A stretch of 64,000 bases of DNA from Roseibium suaedae (GTDB taxonomy: Bacteria > Pseudomonadota > Alphaproteobacteria > Rhizobiales > Stappiaceae): positions 1 through 64,000 of the forward strand of contig NZ_FRBW01000005.1 of the NCBI RefSeq assembly GCF_900142725.1, written 5' to 3'. This document shows, piece after piece, positions 1 through 9,426 of this stretch. Each line of letters opens with the position of its first letter. The stretch's first letter is position 1. The translations under genes and the position numbers were made by a program. The notes beneath the pieces are model-generated. The model was not told where the DNA came from. It saw only the letters and a list, made by a program, of their open reading frames with translations, and searched no databases.

Positions 1-225
1 GTGATGCGGGTGAAGGCCAGATAGTTCGAGAAGATTGCAGAGCAGGCAACGATCGTGACGATCATGACCGTGGCACGGATCGCTCCGCTGACCGATTTGT
101 TGAACTGCACGAAGGTCAGAGATCGCTGGAACAGGACGATAATCAACGACCCCATCACGCCAAGCGCTGCGGCTTCCGATGGCGAAGCGATGCCGTTCCG
201 GACGTTCCAACGAACAGAATAGCTC
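1..225 (-). pseudogene. TRAP transporter large permease (DctM) fragment, lacks its N-terminal half
   Basis: Read leftwards, the reverse strand encodes GIASPSEAAALGVMGS followed by a long hydrophobic stretch. This matches the conserved G-I/V-A-T/S-P-T/S-E-A-A-A-x-G-V block of TRAP large permeases (DctM), which move solutes with a Na+ gradient. The reading frame runs off the left edge, so the C-terminus is outside the window. On the upstream side, recognisable homology stops about 10-20 residues before the GIASPSEA motif, and there is no room for the roughly 250 N-terminal residues a DctM protein needs, because the LysR gene ends at 297. It is therefore a 5'-deleted remnant. The boundary near 225 is approximate; I see no repeat or insertion-sequence end there. 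Confidence 0.6.
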
Positions 226-296
226 CCCGAAACCGGACGTGAAAAGACGAGTGACTTTTACAGTAGCGCCGCAAATTGCAGCGTATCCGCCACGTT

Positions 297-1202
297 TCAA
301 GCAGGACGTCGCCCGCGTTGCATTGTTCTCAAGAGGGCGCGCAGGGCTTCAGGAAGCTGCCGGCGGCTGGGATAGTAAAGGTGGAAAGCCGGTCCCATGG
401 AGGACCATTCAGGAAGCACATGTATCAGGCGTCCGTCTGCAAGTTGCGGACGGACCCTGTCTTCGAGCGTGTAGCAGATTGCTCCACCGGTTTCTGCCAG
501 TTCCAGAGACAGGATGGTCTCATTGACGATCACCGACCAGTCAAGCGACAGAACGACTTCCTCCGTTCCACGCTCCAGCTCCCAATTGTAGATGCGGCCG
601 TTGCCCATGCGCAGCCCAATGCACTTGTGGTTCTTCAGATCGTCAGGGTGTTCCAGTAACGGTGCCGATGCGAGATAGCCGGGTGACGCGACCGCCAGCC
701 AGCGAAGTTCGGGACCGAGCGGCAGAGCAATCATGTCTTCGGGTACGCTGCCGCCGTAGCGGATGCCCGCATCGAAGCCTTCCTGGACGATGTCGATGAC
801 ATGGTCGTTGATCTCTACCTCGACATGAACTTCCGGATAGCGGTGCATGTAGTCAGCGAGAACCGGAGCGAGGACAAGCCGTGCGGCATCGCTTGGCACA
901 TTGATCCGCAGATTTCCAGCAGGCCTGTCGCGATAGCGGTTCAGGCCCTCAAGTCCCGCTTCGATCGCGGCCAGACCTTCCTGAACATCCGCCAAGAGTT
1001 CTCTTCCGACTTGCGTCAGCGTGACACTGCGATTGGTCCGGTTGAACAGCCGCACGCCCTGCCGGGTTTCCAGTCCGCGCATGGCATGGCTGAGCGCCGA
1101 GGGGGACAGATCAAGTTCGGCTGCCGCCTTGCGGAAGCCGCCGGCCTCGGCAATCACGCGAAACAGGTTGAGATCGCCCAGGTCAGTGCGATTGAGTTTC
1201 AT
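297..1202 (-). CDS. LysR-family transcriptional regulator
   Basis: The protein has an N-terminal winged helix (DLGDLNLFRVIAEAGGFRKAA through LSPSALSHAMRGLE, residues about 5-65) and a LysR-type effector-binding domain. The open frame extends to 1229. I prefer the ATG at 1202 because AAGGA lies 7 bases upstream and the product then begins MKLNRTDLGDLN, which is typical of the family; this gives 301 residues. It is divergent from the SDR/SDR/aldo-keto reductase operon across about 200 bp and probably controls it, as LysR regulators usually act on the divergent neighbour. The inducer cannot be read from the sequence. Confidence 0.9.
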   Translation of the reverse strand: MKLNRTDLGDLNLFRVIAEAGGFRKAAAELDLSPSALSHAMRGLETRQGVRLFNRTNRSVTLTQVGRELLADVQEGLAAIEAGLEGLNRYRDRPAGNLRINVPSDAARLVLAPVLADYMHRYPEVHVEVEINDHVIDIVQEGFDAGIRYGGSVPEDMIALPLGPELRWLAVASPGYLASAPLLEHPDDLKNHKCIGLRMGNGRIYNWELERGTEEVVLSLDWSVIVNETILSLELAETGGAICYTLEDRVRPQLADGRLIHVLPEWSSMGPAFHLYYPSRRQLPEALRALLRTMQRGRRPA

Positions 1203-1406
1203 GACGTATTCCTTGCTGTACGCCATCATAACGCAAACTTCGTTTAATTTTACTCATTACTGCGTGCAGTTTCCCTCGTCTTACGGATCCGGGTCTTTGT
1301 CTCTATGTCTCCGGCAACGAGAACAAGGAAGTGCCGGAGCTGCACTCGCCCTCATGAGCCTCGCTCTCTTTGCCATATCGCTCAAGCTTCACGGAAAGGA
1401 TGTGTC

Positions 1407-2249
1407 ATGAACAGAATGCAACAGATCGTTTCACCAGGTTCGGTTGCCGTGATCACCGGGGCGGCCAAGGGAATTGGCGCGGCCATTGCCGAGGATCTCG
1501 CGGCTCGCGGTATGAACCTCGTGCTGTTCGACCGCGACGAAACGGCTTTGGACACGCTGGCCGGAAACCTAGAGACAGAAGCCCTCTCCCTCGTTGGAGA
1601 CGTTGCCCGCATGGACGACTGCGAACGGCTCCACGCGGAGGCAACGGCCCGCTTCGGCTCGCCGAACCTGCTCATCAACAACGCGGGAATGATGCGGCGC
1701 TTTGGCCCCTGGGCCTCCCCCGAAGACTGGCGCGAGGCGCTTGACGTCAACTTCACCTCTGCATTGAGGCTGCAACACCTCTTTGTCCCCGGCATGTTGG
1801 AGGCAGATGCGCCCGCTGCCATTGTCAATCTGGGATCCAAGGAAGGCATTACCACCCCGCCGGGACAAGCCGTCTATTCGGTCGCCAAGGCTGGCATCAA
1901 GATTTTGACAGAGCAGCTTGAGCATGAGTTACGCAATGTCTCAGCCGGGCGTGTTTCCGCCCACCTGCTGGTTCCCGGTTACACCTATACGCCGATGAAC
2001 TTCCCTGAGGCCAAACCGGGCAACCGCAAACCCGAGGCCCCCTGGTCCGCCAGGCAAATGGTCGACTACTTCATAGCCCGGCTGCTGAATGGCGATTTCT
2101 ACATTCTGTGCCCGGACAACGAGGTGACGGCCACCATGGATGCCAAACGCATTCGCTGGGCAGCCGATGACATGATCCGCAACCGCCCGGCGCTGTCGCG
2201 CTGGCACCCTGATTACAAGGAGGATTTCGCACAATGGATGAAATCATGA
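1407..2249 (+). CDS. Short-chain dehydrogenase/reductase (SDR)
   Basis: A 280-aa classical SDR oxidoreductase using NAD(P)H. The cofactor motif TGAAKGIG is near residue 16, NNAG follows the central strand, and the catalytic YSVAK pair is near residue 157. The frame is open from 1305, but ATG 1407 has GGAAAGGA 6-7 bases upstream and starts the protein just before the first Rossmann strand, so it is the likely start. It is the first gene of an SDR-SDR-AKR operon divergent from LysR. The C-terminal third (YFIARLLNGDFYILCPDNEVT) is longer than in minimal SDRs. The substrate is unknown; the operon suggests stepwise oxidation or reduction of a carbonyl compound. Confidence 0.88.
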   Translation: MNRMQQIVSPGSVAVITGAAKGIGAAIAEDLAARGMNLVLFDRDETALDTLAGNLETEALSLVGDVARMDDCERLHAEATARFGSPNLLINNAGMMRRFGPWASPEDWREALDVNFTSALRLQHLFVPGMLEADAPAAIVNLGSKEGITTPPGQAVYSVAKAGIKILTEQLEHELRNVSAGRVSAHLLVPGYTYTPMNFPEAKPGNRKPEAPWSARQMVDYFIARLLNGDFYILCPDNEVTATMDAKRIRWAADDMIRNRPALSRWHPDYKEDFAQWMKS

Positions 2250-3025
2250 GGCCCATTGCACTCGTCACCGGCGGTTCGGCCGGAATCGGGCTGGAAATTG
2301 CCAAGCTTCTGGCGGCGGACGGACACGACCTGATCGTCACCGGTATCAGCCCTAGGGTGCATGACGCTGCCGAAGCGCTGCGCGCCTGTGGTGGCAAAGT
2401 GACCGCCGTCCAATCGGATCTGTCGCGCCCGGAAGGCGTTCAGCAGGTTGTCGAGGCCGTGCAGGCGGCAGGCCGGCTGGATGTCATGGTGCTGAACGCC
2501 GGCATCGCCGTTGGCGGTGCTTTTCTCGACAACGCTCTGGAACGCCACTTGAACCTGATAGATCTGAACATCGGCTCGACGGTGCGGCTCTGCCACGCTC
2601 TGGTCCCCGATCTGATCAGGACGCAGGGCAAGATCCTCATGGTCAGCTCCGTCTCGGCCATGGCACCCACCCCGTACGAAAGCGTTTACGGTCCCTCCAA
2701 GGCCTTCATGAGTTCCTTCGGCCACGGATTGCGCGAAGAGCTGCGCGGAACCGGGGTCAACGTGACGATCCTGCATCCGGGAGCGACGGCAACGGAGTTC
2801 CATCACCGCGCCGGCATGGACGCTACCGTTTTCGGTGACAACAGCTGGAAGAACGATCCGGTGCTGGTGGCCCGTCAGGGCGTCGAGGCAATGATGGCAG
2901 GCGTCACCAGCCTGATCGGTGGCGACGAGGCCACACAGCGCATCGGTGAGGAGCGCAAGGACCTTTCGGAAGAAGAGAAGGCCCGCCGTCACGCCGAAAA
3001 GGCGCGGCCGCCAAAAACACGATAA
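2234..3025 (+). CDS. Short-chain dehydrogenase/reductase (SDR), DltE/YdfG-like
   Basis: A 263-aa SDR with TGGSAGIG near residue 14, NAG in VMVLNAGIA, a catalytic Ser in MVSSVSAMAP and the YGPSK pair near residue 154. The start at 2234 overlaps the upstream SDR by 16 bp. AAGGAGGA at 2217-2224 sits 9 bases before this ATG and supports it; a second in-frame ATG at 2246 gives a 4-bp ATGA overlap and is the alternative. Either arrangement implies translational coupling with the first SDR. The C-terminus is rich in charged residues (EERKDLSEEEKARRHAEKARPPK), which is longer and more basic than usual. Substrate not identifiable. Confidence 0.88.
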   Translation: MDEIMRPIALVTGGSAGIGLEIAKLLAADGHDLIVTGISPRVHDAAEALRACGGKVTAVQSDLSRPEGVQQVVEAVQAAGRLDVMVLNAGIAVGGAFLDNALERHLNLIDLNIGSTVRLCHALVPDLIRTQGKILMVSSVSAMAPTPYESVYGPSKAFMSSFGHGLREELRGTGVNVTILHPGATATEFHHRAGMDATVFGDNSWKNDPVLVARQGVEAMMAGVTSLIGGDEATQRIGEERKDLSEEEKARRHAEKARPPKTR

Positions 3026-3036
3026 AGGAAAAAAAG

Positions 3037-3864
3037 ATGCATGATGTAACTGCAAACGGGGCATCGATCCCCGCGCTCGGGTTCGGCACTTTCCGGATGA
3101 GTGAGGCCGAAGTGGCCGAGGTTCTGCCGCAAGCCCTCAAGCTCGGGTTCCGTCACGTGGACACGGCACAGGTCTATGGCAATGAAGCTGCGGTCGGTGC
3201 TGCCATCAGGGCCTCGGGCGTGCCGCGCGACGAGATCTTCCTGACCACCAAGGTCTGGGTCTCGGAATTCGCGCCGGAAAAATTCCTTCCCTCGGTCGAG
3301 GAAAGCCTCACGAAGCTTGGCGTCGACAATGTCGATCTCCTTCTGCTGCATTGGCCGCACGGCAATGACACCCTGCGCGAAGTTCAAATTGAAGAGCTGA
3401 ACAAGACCGTCGCCAAGGGCATGGCCAAACACATCGGCATCAGCAACTACAATGTTGCCGAAATGCATGAGGCCGCCCGGCTCTCCGCCGCACCGCTGGT
3501 AACCAATCAGGTGGAATACCACCCATACCTGAGCTAGGCTCCGGTCCTCGCGGCTTGTGAAGAGCTCGACATGGCCCTGACCGGATACTACGGCATGGCG
3601 GACGGTGCCGTTCCGAACGACGCGATCCTGAAGGATATTGGCGCGGCCCATGGCAAGACAGCGGCTCAGGTTGCCCTGCGGTGGCTCGTTCAGCAGCCGA
3701 GGGTTGTCACCCTTTCCAAGACCGCCCGTTTGGCTCGCCTGCCGGAAAACTTCGGCATCTTCGACTTCGAGCTGTCTGACGCGGAAATGCAGGCCATCTA
3801 CGCTCTTGCGCGCCCGGACGGACGCATCATCGCGCCGGAAGACCTGTCGCCGAAGTGGGACTGA
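3037..3864 (+). pseudogene. Aldo/keto reductase interrupted by one in-frame amber codon
   Basis: The first frame (166 residues) carries the aldo/keto reductase features GFGTFRMSEAE, RHVDTAQVYGNE (catalytic Asp and Tyr), LLLLHWPHG and the KHIGISNYN motif, and ends at HPYLS followed by TAG at 3535-3537. Translation continues in the same frame without any indel for about 108 more residues (GYYGMADGAVP, AAQVALRWLVQQ, LSKTARLARLPEN, PKWD), the normal C-terminal half with its NADPH-binding KTA-R motif. Family members usually carry Gln at the stop position (HPYLSQ), so a single C-to-T change (CAG to TAG) is the simplest explanation. It is the third gene of the operon, 11 bp after the second SDR. It is likely inactive unless the amber codon is suppressed. 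Confidence 0.88.
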
Positions 3865-3884
3865 TACTCTACGGACAAATCATC

Positions 3885-3915
3885 AATGCCCCGTCGGAAA
3901 AACCGGCGGGGCATT
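3885..3915 (+). terminator. Stem-loop terminator after the SDR/AKR operon
   Basis: AATGCCCCG at 3885-3893 pairs perfectly with CGGGGCATT at 3907-3915, and CGG/CCG extends the stem inside a short A-rich loop. It begins about 20 bp after the AKR stop codon. The T-run after the stem is short (TTT). It lies between convergent genes and could serve both. Confidence 0.7.
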
Positions 3916-4002
3916 TGCGCTTTGCCGGGCTGAGCCTGCCACCGCGGATGCGGTTGTCATCATCCTATCTCGAATTGCGATTTCCGACAGGTTTGCCGAG
4001 GA

Positions 4003-5118
4003 TCAAGGCGTCCGCAGGGTAAAAACCGTAATCTCTGCCGGCACACCGAGCCGCACGGCGAAGCCGGGCCAAAGCGCGGTTCCGTTGCTGACGTAGAGCG
4101 TCATCTCACCGACGGAATACAAGCCAGAAACATAGCCCCCGTTGAACTTGCTGATCAGCCAGTCGAAGCCCTTGATCATGCCGCCATGAGTGTGTCCGGA
4201 GAGCTGTAGGGCAACGCCGGCTTCCTCGTAGTCAGCGGCCATCTTCGGTTGATGGTTGAGGAGGACGACGGGCAGATCCTCAGGTGCGGCTTCCAGGGCT
4301 GTCGCCAAATCCGGACCGGGGTGACCAAACCCGGCCGCAGAAAGGTCCGGGATTCCAGCCAGAACCAGCCCCTCTTCAGCGGAGCCAAGGACCACATGGG
4401 AGTTTGCCAGACGTGTCATCCCCAACCCTTCGTAATGGTTCATCCAGGCGTCATGGCCGAAGTAGTATTCGTGGTTTCCGGATATCACGAAAACCCCATC
4501 TGAAGCCTTCAGATTGCCAAGGGGGGCGACATCCTTTGTCCGGTCGGCGATTGTTCCATCGATCAAATCCCCCGTAATAACAATAGCATCGGCTTCCAGC
4601 GCGTTGGTTCGCTCGACCACCTCGCTTGACCAGGATGCCGTGAAAATTCGGCTCAGATGAAGGTCCGTGAGCTGAACGACCCGATATCCGTCGAGAGATG
4701 TCGACAAGCCCCTTATCGGGATTTCCACTCGTCGAACGTCCGGTTGTCCAATTGCAGACAGGACGCCGGTGCCGCCGAGCGCCAGCGCCACAGACAATAC
4801 GAGCCAGCTCGCGACAGGTGGCAGTGGCAGCCATCTCTGGTTCACGATGAAGCCGACGATGCGCAGGATTTCGAGCGCAAGAAAGAGCACCGCAGCGAAA
4901 ACCAGGGTGGCAAACAGAATATTCACCACGATCATCATGCTGCGGGGGATCTCAGCCGCGAACATCGTACCGAAGGTGAGCTTCGTGATCAGGTGATGCT
5001 GGGACACCAACATGATCAATGCAAAGGAAAAGGCTTTGAAGGCAAAGCCTTTCGGCAAGAGCGGCCAGACATGTAGGGCCACGAACAGGCCTAGGAACCC
5101 GGTCACGAGGTGAAACAC
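4003..5118 (-). CDS. Membrane-anchored metallophosphoesterase (YkuE/YaeI-like)
   Basis: A 371-aa protein with several hydrophobic segments in the first about 140 residues, then a calcineurin-like phosphoesterase domain. The metal-binding signature blocks are all present in order: QLTDLHLSR (D-x-H), VVITGDLIDG (GD), SGNHEYY (GNH-E), LLNHQP and LSGHTHGG (GH-TH). The fold hydrolyses phosphodiesters or phosphomonoesters using two divalent metals; family members such as YkuE act near the cell envelope. The start is GTG at 5118, preceded by AAGGA. It is convergent with the AKR pseudogene and in the same direction as the upstream dehydrogenase. The physiological substrate is unknown. Confidence 0.88.
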   Translation of the reverse strand: MFHLVTGFLGLFVALHVWPLLPKGFAFKAFSFALIMLVSQHHLITKLTFGTMFAAEIPRSMMIVVNILFATLVFAAVLFLALEILRIVGFIVNQRWLPLPPVASWLVLSVALALGGTGVLSAIGQPDVRRVEIPIRGLSTSLDGYRVVQLTDLHLSRIFTASWSSEVVERTNALEADAIVITGDLIDGTIADRTKDVAPLGNLKASDGVFVISGNHEYYFGHDAWMNHYEGLGMTRLANSHVVLGSAEEGLVLAGIPDLSAAGFGHPGPDLATALEAAPEDLPVVLLNHQPKMAADYEEAGVALQLSGHTHGGMIKGFDWLISKFNGGYVSGLYSVGEMTLYVSNGTALWPGFAVRLGVPAEITVFTLRTP

Positions 5119-5270
5119 GAAGGGTGCATTCCTTGTTTTTGCGAAGTGAAGAGGGGTTATTGCGCCACGCCTTGTTTTTCAATCGGGTCAGACAGCAGCG
5201 ATGCGAGGCTTCAGCGCAGTTGGGTGGCCGCCCGCTGGGGCATGCGGGTGGCCACAACATCAGAGCCGCC

Positions 5271-6488
5271 TTAGGCCTTCTGGACGTCGATCACGTAGCG
5301 GTAGCGTGCTCGCTTGGCGATCACGTCTTCCCAGGTCTGATTCAGGTCCTCGAAGCGGATAAGCTGATATTCCGGCGCGATGCCGTGCAGATCGCAGAAG
5401 TCGATGACCTCCTGAGTTTCCCGTATGCTGCCGATCAGGGAACCTGCGAAAGAGTTTCTCCGCTGGATCGTCGAGAACGGCGAAAGCTGGTTCGGCTCGC
5501 TCACGTCTCCGATACCCACGAGGCACATGGTGGCGTCACGCTTCAGCATGCCGACTAGCGGGTCCATATCGTGCTGGTAAGGCACGGTGTTCAGGATGAA
5601 GTCGAGCGACCTGGCATGCTCTGCCATCTTCGCCTCTCCGTAGTTCACGATGACATCCGAAGCGCCGAACGTTCGGGCATCCTCTTCCTTGTCCGGGCTC
5701 GTTGTGAAGACCACCACTTCAGCGCCAAGCGCATTCGCGATCTTCACGGCAAAGTGGCCGAGCCCACCCATTCCGACGACCCCTATCTTGGCTCCCTTGC
5801 GCACGTTCCAGTGTCGCAACGGCGAATAAACCGTAACCGCGGCACACATTACCGGACCTGCTGCCGCAAGATCGAAGGTTTCGGGGATGCGGATCACAAA
5901 GTCCTTGTCCACGACCACCCCTGTCGAGTAACCACCCTGAGTGGTTTCCGTCGGTTCCACCTCGACTGACACTCCCGTGCCATAGGTCATGGTCGATCCG
6001 TTCTCGCAATACTGCTCAAAGCCGGCATCGCACTCGTGACAGTGGCCGCAGGAATTGACCATGCAGCCAACGCCGACGCGGTCGCCCACGCGAAATTGGC
6101 TTACGCCGCTCCCGACCGCAGTGACGACCCCTGCGATCTCATGCCCCGTCACGAGAGGATATCGTTGGGGGCCCCAGTGACCACGCGCGGTATGAATATC
6201 GGAATGACAGACTCCGCAGTAATGGATTTCGATGGCGACATCGTTGGTGCCGATGGCACGGCGTTTAAAATCGAATGGCCCCAAAGGTGATGTCGCGGAC
6301 TGGGCAGCATAGCCTGACACGGGAAACGGTGCGTTGAAGGCGGAAGGCGTTGCTTCGGCAGCGGCATAGGCTGTTGCGCTACCTGCGAGACTTGTCGCGC
6401 TCAGCGCTCCTGTCCCGGCAGCCAACTTGAGAAAGGTGCGGCGTCCGGTGTCAGTATCCATCCAGCCTGTGTCGGTGGCATCAGTCAT
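5271..6488 (-). CDS. Zinc-dependent alcohol dehydrogenase (CAD/YahK type) with an apparent Tat signal
   Basis: A 405-aa medium-chain dehydrogenase. It has the catalytic zinc ligands (CGVCHSDIH, GHEIAG), a structural zinc loop (CGHCHECDAGFEQYC) and the Rossmann motif GVVGMGGLGHFAV. The CAD-type order and the HSD triad suggest NADP-dependent reduction of aldehydes. The odd feature is the N-terminus: GRRTFLKLAAGTGALSA, followed by a hydrophobic segment and an Ala-rich cleavage-like site, looks like a twin-arginine export signal, adding about 50 residues compared with cytoplasmic relatives. The ATG at 6488 has AGAGGAG 7 bases upstream, so the extension is translated. Its cofactor would be scarce in the periplasm, so localisation is uncertain. 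Confidence 0.88.
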   Translation of the reverse strand: MTDATDTGWMDTDTGRRTFLKLAAGTGALSATSLAGSATAYAAAEATPSAFNAPFPVSGYAAQSATSPLGPFDFKRRAIGTNDVAIEIHYCGVCHSDIHTARGHWGPQRYPLVTGHEIAGVVTAVGSGVSQFRVGDRVGVGCMVNSCGHCHECDAGFEQYCENGSTMTYGTGVSVEVEPTETTQGGYSTGVVVDKDFVIRIPETFDLAAAGPVMCAAVTVYSPLRHWNVRKGAKIGVVGMGGLGHFAVKIANALGAEVVVFTTSPDKEEDARTFGASDVIVNYGEAKMAEHARSLDFILNTVPYQHDMDPLVGMLKRDATMCLVGIGDVSEPNQLSPFSTIQRRNSFAGSLIGSIRETQEVIDFCDLHGIAPEYQLIRFEDLNQTWEDVIAKRARYRYVIDVQKA

Positions 6489-6925
6489 GAGAACTCCTCT
6501 TTAGAAAACCGCGCGAGGGGCCCCGCGCAACAGTCTCAACGTATGCGCGGGGCAGAGGATTTCAGCCGGCTCGAAGCTCAACGCTATGTGCAGCCAGGCT
6601 TGACACCAGGTGGAGTACCGATGAAAAGCTGACGTCATGGTCCGCAAGCGCATCTTCAAGAGACTGCCGCGAGCATGCCCGCTTGGCTGACCGGACCGCT
6701 AAGGGCACCAGGCCCAGGTGCGGATCTTGCGGGCGCGCTCGACATGCGAAGGTCCCGTCGGGAATGTTGTGCGACCGTCCAACGTTCATCTATTCATCAG
6801 GTGATGAATGGCGCTCATTATAGCGTTGAGGATTTCTCGGCCAACTTTTGGTCGGCCCGGTGAGATAATGCGGCAAAGGCCGGAAGAGAAAATCCCGACC
6901 CGGCAAGTCATCACGGATATCCTTC
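6489..6925. other. Intergenic region between divergent dehydrogenase and exporter genes
   Basis: About 437 bp between the divergent starts of the alcohol dehydrogenase and the MFS exporter. It must hold both promoters. Short open frames on both strands lack ribosome-binding sites and family-like sequence, so I do not call them. I see no convincing operator palindrome, RNA gene or repeat. Confidence 0.5.
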
Positions 6926-8170
6926 ATGAAATTGCTTCCAAGCCGCGATATCTCGCGCGCCGAGTTCATCGGTATTGTCGCCGCGTTGATGGCTCTGAAC
7001 TCCCTGGCCATCGACATCATGCTGCCGGCTCTCCCCTTCATGGGCGATGCGCTTGGAGTAAGCACCGAGAATGAACGCCAGTTCATTATCAGCGCCTACA
7101 TGATGGGCTACGGTGTGGGGGAGATTTTCTTTGGTCCGGTTTCGGATCGCTTCGGTCGGCGGGGACCGCTTCTGGCAGGCATCGCTATCTATATTTTCGC
7201 AGCAATTGCCGTAATATTCTCTCCAAGCTTCTTCATGGTCCTGGCGCTTCGGTTCGTCCAGGGCCTTGGTGCCGCCAGCACGCGGGTGATAGCAACCTCG
7301 ATCGTCCGTGACCGTTATGTCGGCCGGGCCATGGCCGAGGTCATGTCCATGGTATTCATGCTGTTCATGGCCATTCCCATTCTGGCTCCTGGCCTGGGAC
7401 AAATGATGCTGGCCTTTTGGCCATGGCAGTCGATCTTTCTCTTCATGGGCGGGCTGGCAATGGTGGTTGGCTTGTGGACGCTCATTCGACTTCCGGAGAC
7501 ATTGTCTTCTGACGCCCGGCGCTCTCTTGGCCCAAGTGCTGTCATCGAGGCCTTCAACATCGTCGTGATGAACCGAGAAGCCATATCCTACGGACTTGCC
7601 GGCACTTTCATGTTTGCCTCGCTCTTTGGTTTTCTGACTTCAGCCCAGCAGATTTACGTCGGTATCTATGGACTCGGACCGTATTTCCCGGTGGCCTTCG
7701 CGAGTGTTGCGGCTCTGATGGGATTGGCATCCTTCACAAACTCAAAAGCAGTCGCAAGGCTCGGCATGCGCCGCCTGTCGCATGGAGCTGCCCTCGTATT
7801 CACCGGGGTGAGCGGCCTGTGGCTTGTTCTTGCCGAAACCATCGCGGTTCCGTTCTGGCTCTTCCTCCCCTTGCTCGCCATCATCATGTCGTGTTTCGGC
7901 TGGGCCGCAGCAAATATGAACTCGCTTTCCATGGAGCCGCTTGGAGAAGTTGCCGGGACGGCGTCATCGGTATTCGGCTTTATCCAGACCGTGGGGGGCG
8001 TTCTGATCGGCGGGTATATCGGTCAGCAGTTCGACGGGACGGTAATCCCGGTCGCCGCCGGCTATTTTGCCATGGGCATCCTTTGTCTCTTGTGTATTCT
8101 CGTCGCGGAGAACGGTCGCATTTTTCGGATGGACGTATCGTCCGGTGGGGACGCATGCGAGTTACCCTGA
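6926..8170 (+). CDS. MFS multidrug exporter, Bcr/CflA family
   Basis: A 414-aa protein with about 12 hydrophobic segments. The loop between helices 2 and 3 carries the MFS motif A (GPVSDRFGRRGPLL), preceded by YGVGEIFFG; the cytoplasmic loop after helix 4 has RFVQGLGAASTRVIATSIVRDRY, a Bcr/CflA hallmark. Members export drugs or small metabolites by proton antiport across the inner membrane. The length is normal for the family. It is alone on its transcript, apart from the TolB-like gene about 110 bp downstream, and divergent from the alcohol dehydrogenase. The substrate cannot be predicted. Confidence 0.88.
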   Translation: MKLLPSRDISRAEFIGIVAALMALNSLAIDIMLPALPFMGDALGVSTENERQFIISAYMMGYGVGEIFFGPVSDRFGRRGPLLAGIAIYIFAAIAVIFSPSFFMVLALRFVQGLGAASTRVIATSIVRDRYVGRAMAEVMSMVFMLFMAIPILAPGLGQMMLAFWPWQSIFLFMGGLAMVVGLWTLIRLPETLSSDARRSLGPSAVIEAFNIVVMNREAISYGLAGTFMFASLFGFLTSAQQIYVGIYGLGPYFPVAFASVAALMGLASFTNSKAVARLGMRRLSHGAALVFTGVSGLWLVLAETIAVPFWLFLPLLAIIMSCFGWAAANMNSLSMEPLGEVAGTASSVFGFIQTVGGVLIGGYIGQQFDGTVIPVAAGYFAMGILCLLCILVAENGRIFRMDVSSGGDACELP

Positions 8171-8283
8171 CATCCTGCTTGCGCGTGTGCGGGGCGAGCT
8201 GTTTTTACCAATTTGTGTCTTCGGCCCCGGCCCCTTTCCTCAAAGTTCGAACCGCTCATTGCTTGGTTGGATAGGAGATCGAA

Positions 8284-9189
8284 ATGCGCCCAATCAATCA
8301 GCGCCGTCTTAGAGAAGGCCAGATCTCGGAACTCGTTGTTGCCTCATATGATGGCGGACGTACCGATGTTATCTATGAAACTGGGGAGCTGATCGAGGCG
8401 CCGAACTGGACGCCTGACGGCAAATGGTTGATCTACAACGGGGACGGCCGACTGTTCCGAATTTCGCCAGACGGTTCTAAAGGGCCGACACGGATCAACA
8501 CGGCTCCGATCGAAGACCTGAACAATGACCATTTGGTCTCGCCGGACGGGCGCTATCTTTACGTGAGTGCCAACGATGGGCATCTCTACCGCGTCAAGGC
8601 GGAGGGCGGTGACCCGGTCAGAATCTCTAACACCTATCCGCCCGAGCGCGGGTTCCGCTACTATCTTCACGGCATTTCACCGGATGGGGGGCAGCTCGCC
8701 TATGTCGGGCTGGAAACCGGGTCCGGCAAGACGGTGACGCGCGTCTTCCTCATTCCGGCGTCGGGCGGGGACGATCTTGCCCTCACTGACGGCTCCCACC
8801 CCGTCGACGGACCCGAGTTTGCACCGCAGGGCGACTGGATATACTTCAATTCGGAGCAGGGCTCGTCGGCCCCCGGACACGCCCAGGTCTTCCGTATGAA
8901 GCCGGACGGAACGGGGATCGAACAGCTCACCTTCGATGAGCGGGTGAACTGGTTTCCCCATCCCTCACCCGATGGCCGTCTCATTGCCTACCTTTCATAT
9001 CCCCCTGGAACGGTCGGGCATCCCGCCGACCGGGATGTGATCGTCAGGACGATGACCCCGGATGGCGGTTCGATCCGCGATATTGACCGCTTCAACGGGG
9101 GGCAAGGCACCATCAATGTCGCCTCCTGGTCCCCGGATTCGTGCCACTTTGCCTATGTGCGCTATCCGCTTCGTCAGGTTGAGGCGTAG
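8284..9189 (+). CDS. TolB-like beta-propeller protein (PD40 repeats)
   Basis: A 301-aa protein made of repeated WD40-like beta-propeller units: NWTPDGKWL, RISPDG, VSPDGRYLYVSA, SPDGGQLAYV, FAPQGDWIYF, PHPSPDGRLIAY and WSPDSCHFAYV. This spacing matches a six-bladed TolB-type propeller. No signal peptide or transmembrane segment is visible, so it appears cytoplasmic, unlike TolB. AGGAG at 8274-8278 lies upstream of ATG 8284. Similar proteins are often annotated as biopolymer transporter Tol or peptidase-like propellers without a known reaction. It lies about 110 bp after the exporter and may be co-transcribed. Confidence 0.8.
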   Translation: MRPINQRRLREGQISELVVASYDGGRTDVIYETGELIEAPNWTPDGKWLIYNGDGRLFRISPDGSKGPTRINTAPIEDLNNDHLVSPDGRYLYVSANDGHLYRVKAEGGDPVRISNTYPPERGFRYYLHGISPDGGQLAYVGLETGSGKTVTRVFLIPASGGDDLALTDGSHPVDGPEFAPQGDWIYFNSEQGSSAPGHAQVFRMKPDGTGIEQLTFDERVNWFPHPSPDGRLIAYLSYPPGTVGHPADRDVIVRTMTPDGGSIRDIDRFNGGQGTINVASWSPDSCHFAYVRYPLRQVEA

Positions 9190-9426
9190 CATGAGCTTTG
9201 CAGGCAAGATGTCAGGTCCGCAACTGCATTAGGATAGACAGCATCGCGTCCCCAGGTCGATCGTTAGGCGCCCCGCATCGGTTCCCTAAAAGCGGACATC
9301 AGCTTTGACAGCCAGACAGAATAGTCCAGCGTTCAAACAACAAATTCTAACTTACGATTTTATCCAAATTTCGCCGGCGGCCAGTTTGCGACCGGAACTC
9401 AGAGCCGGTAAGGAAGCCCGCCAATT

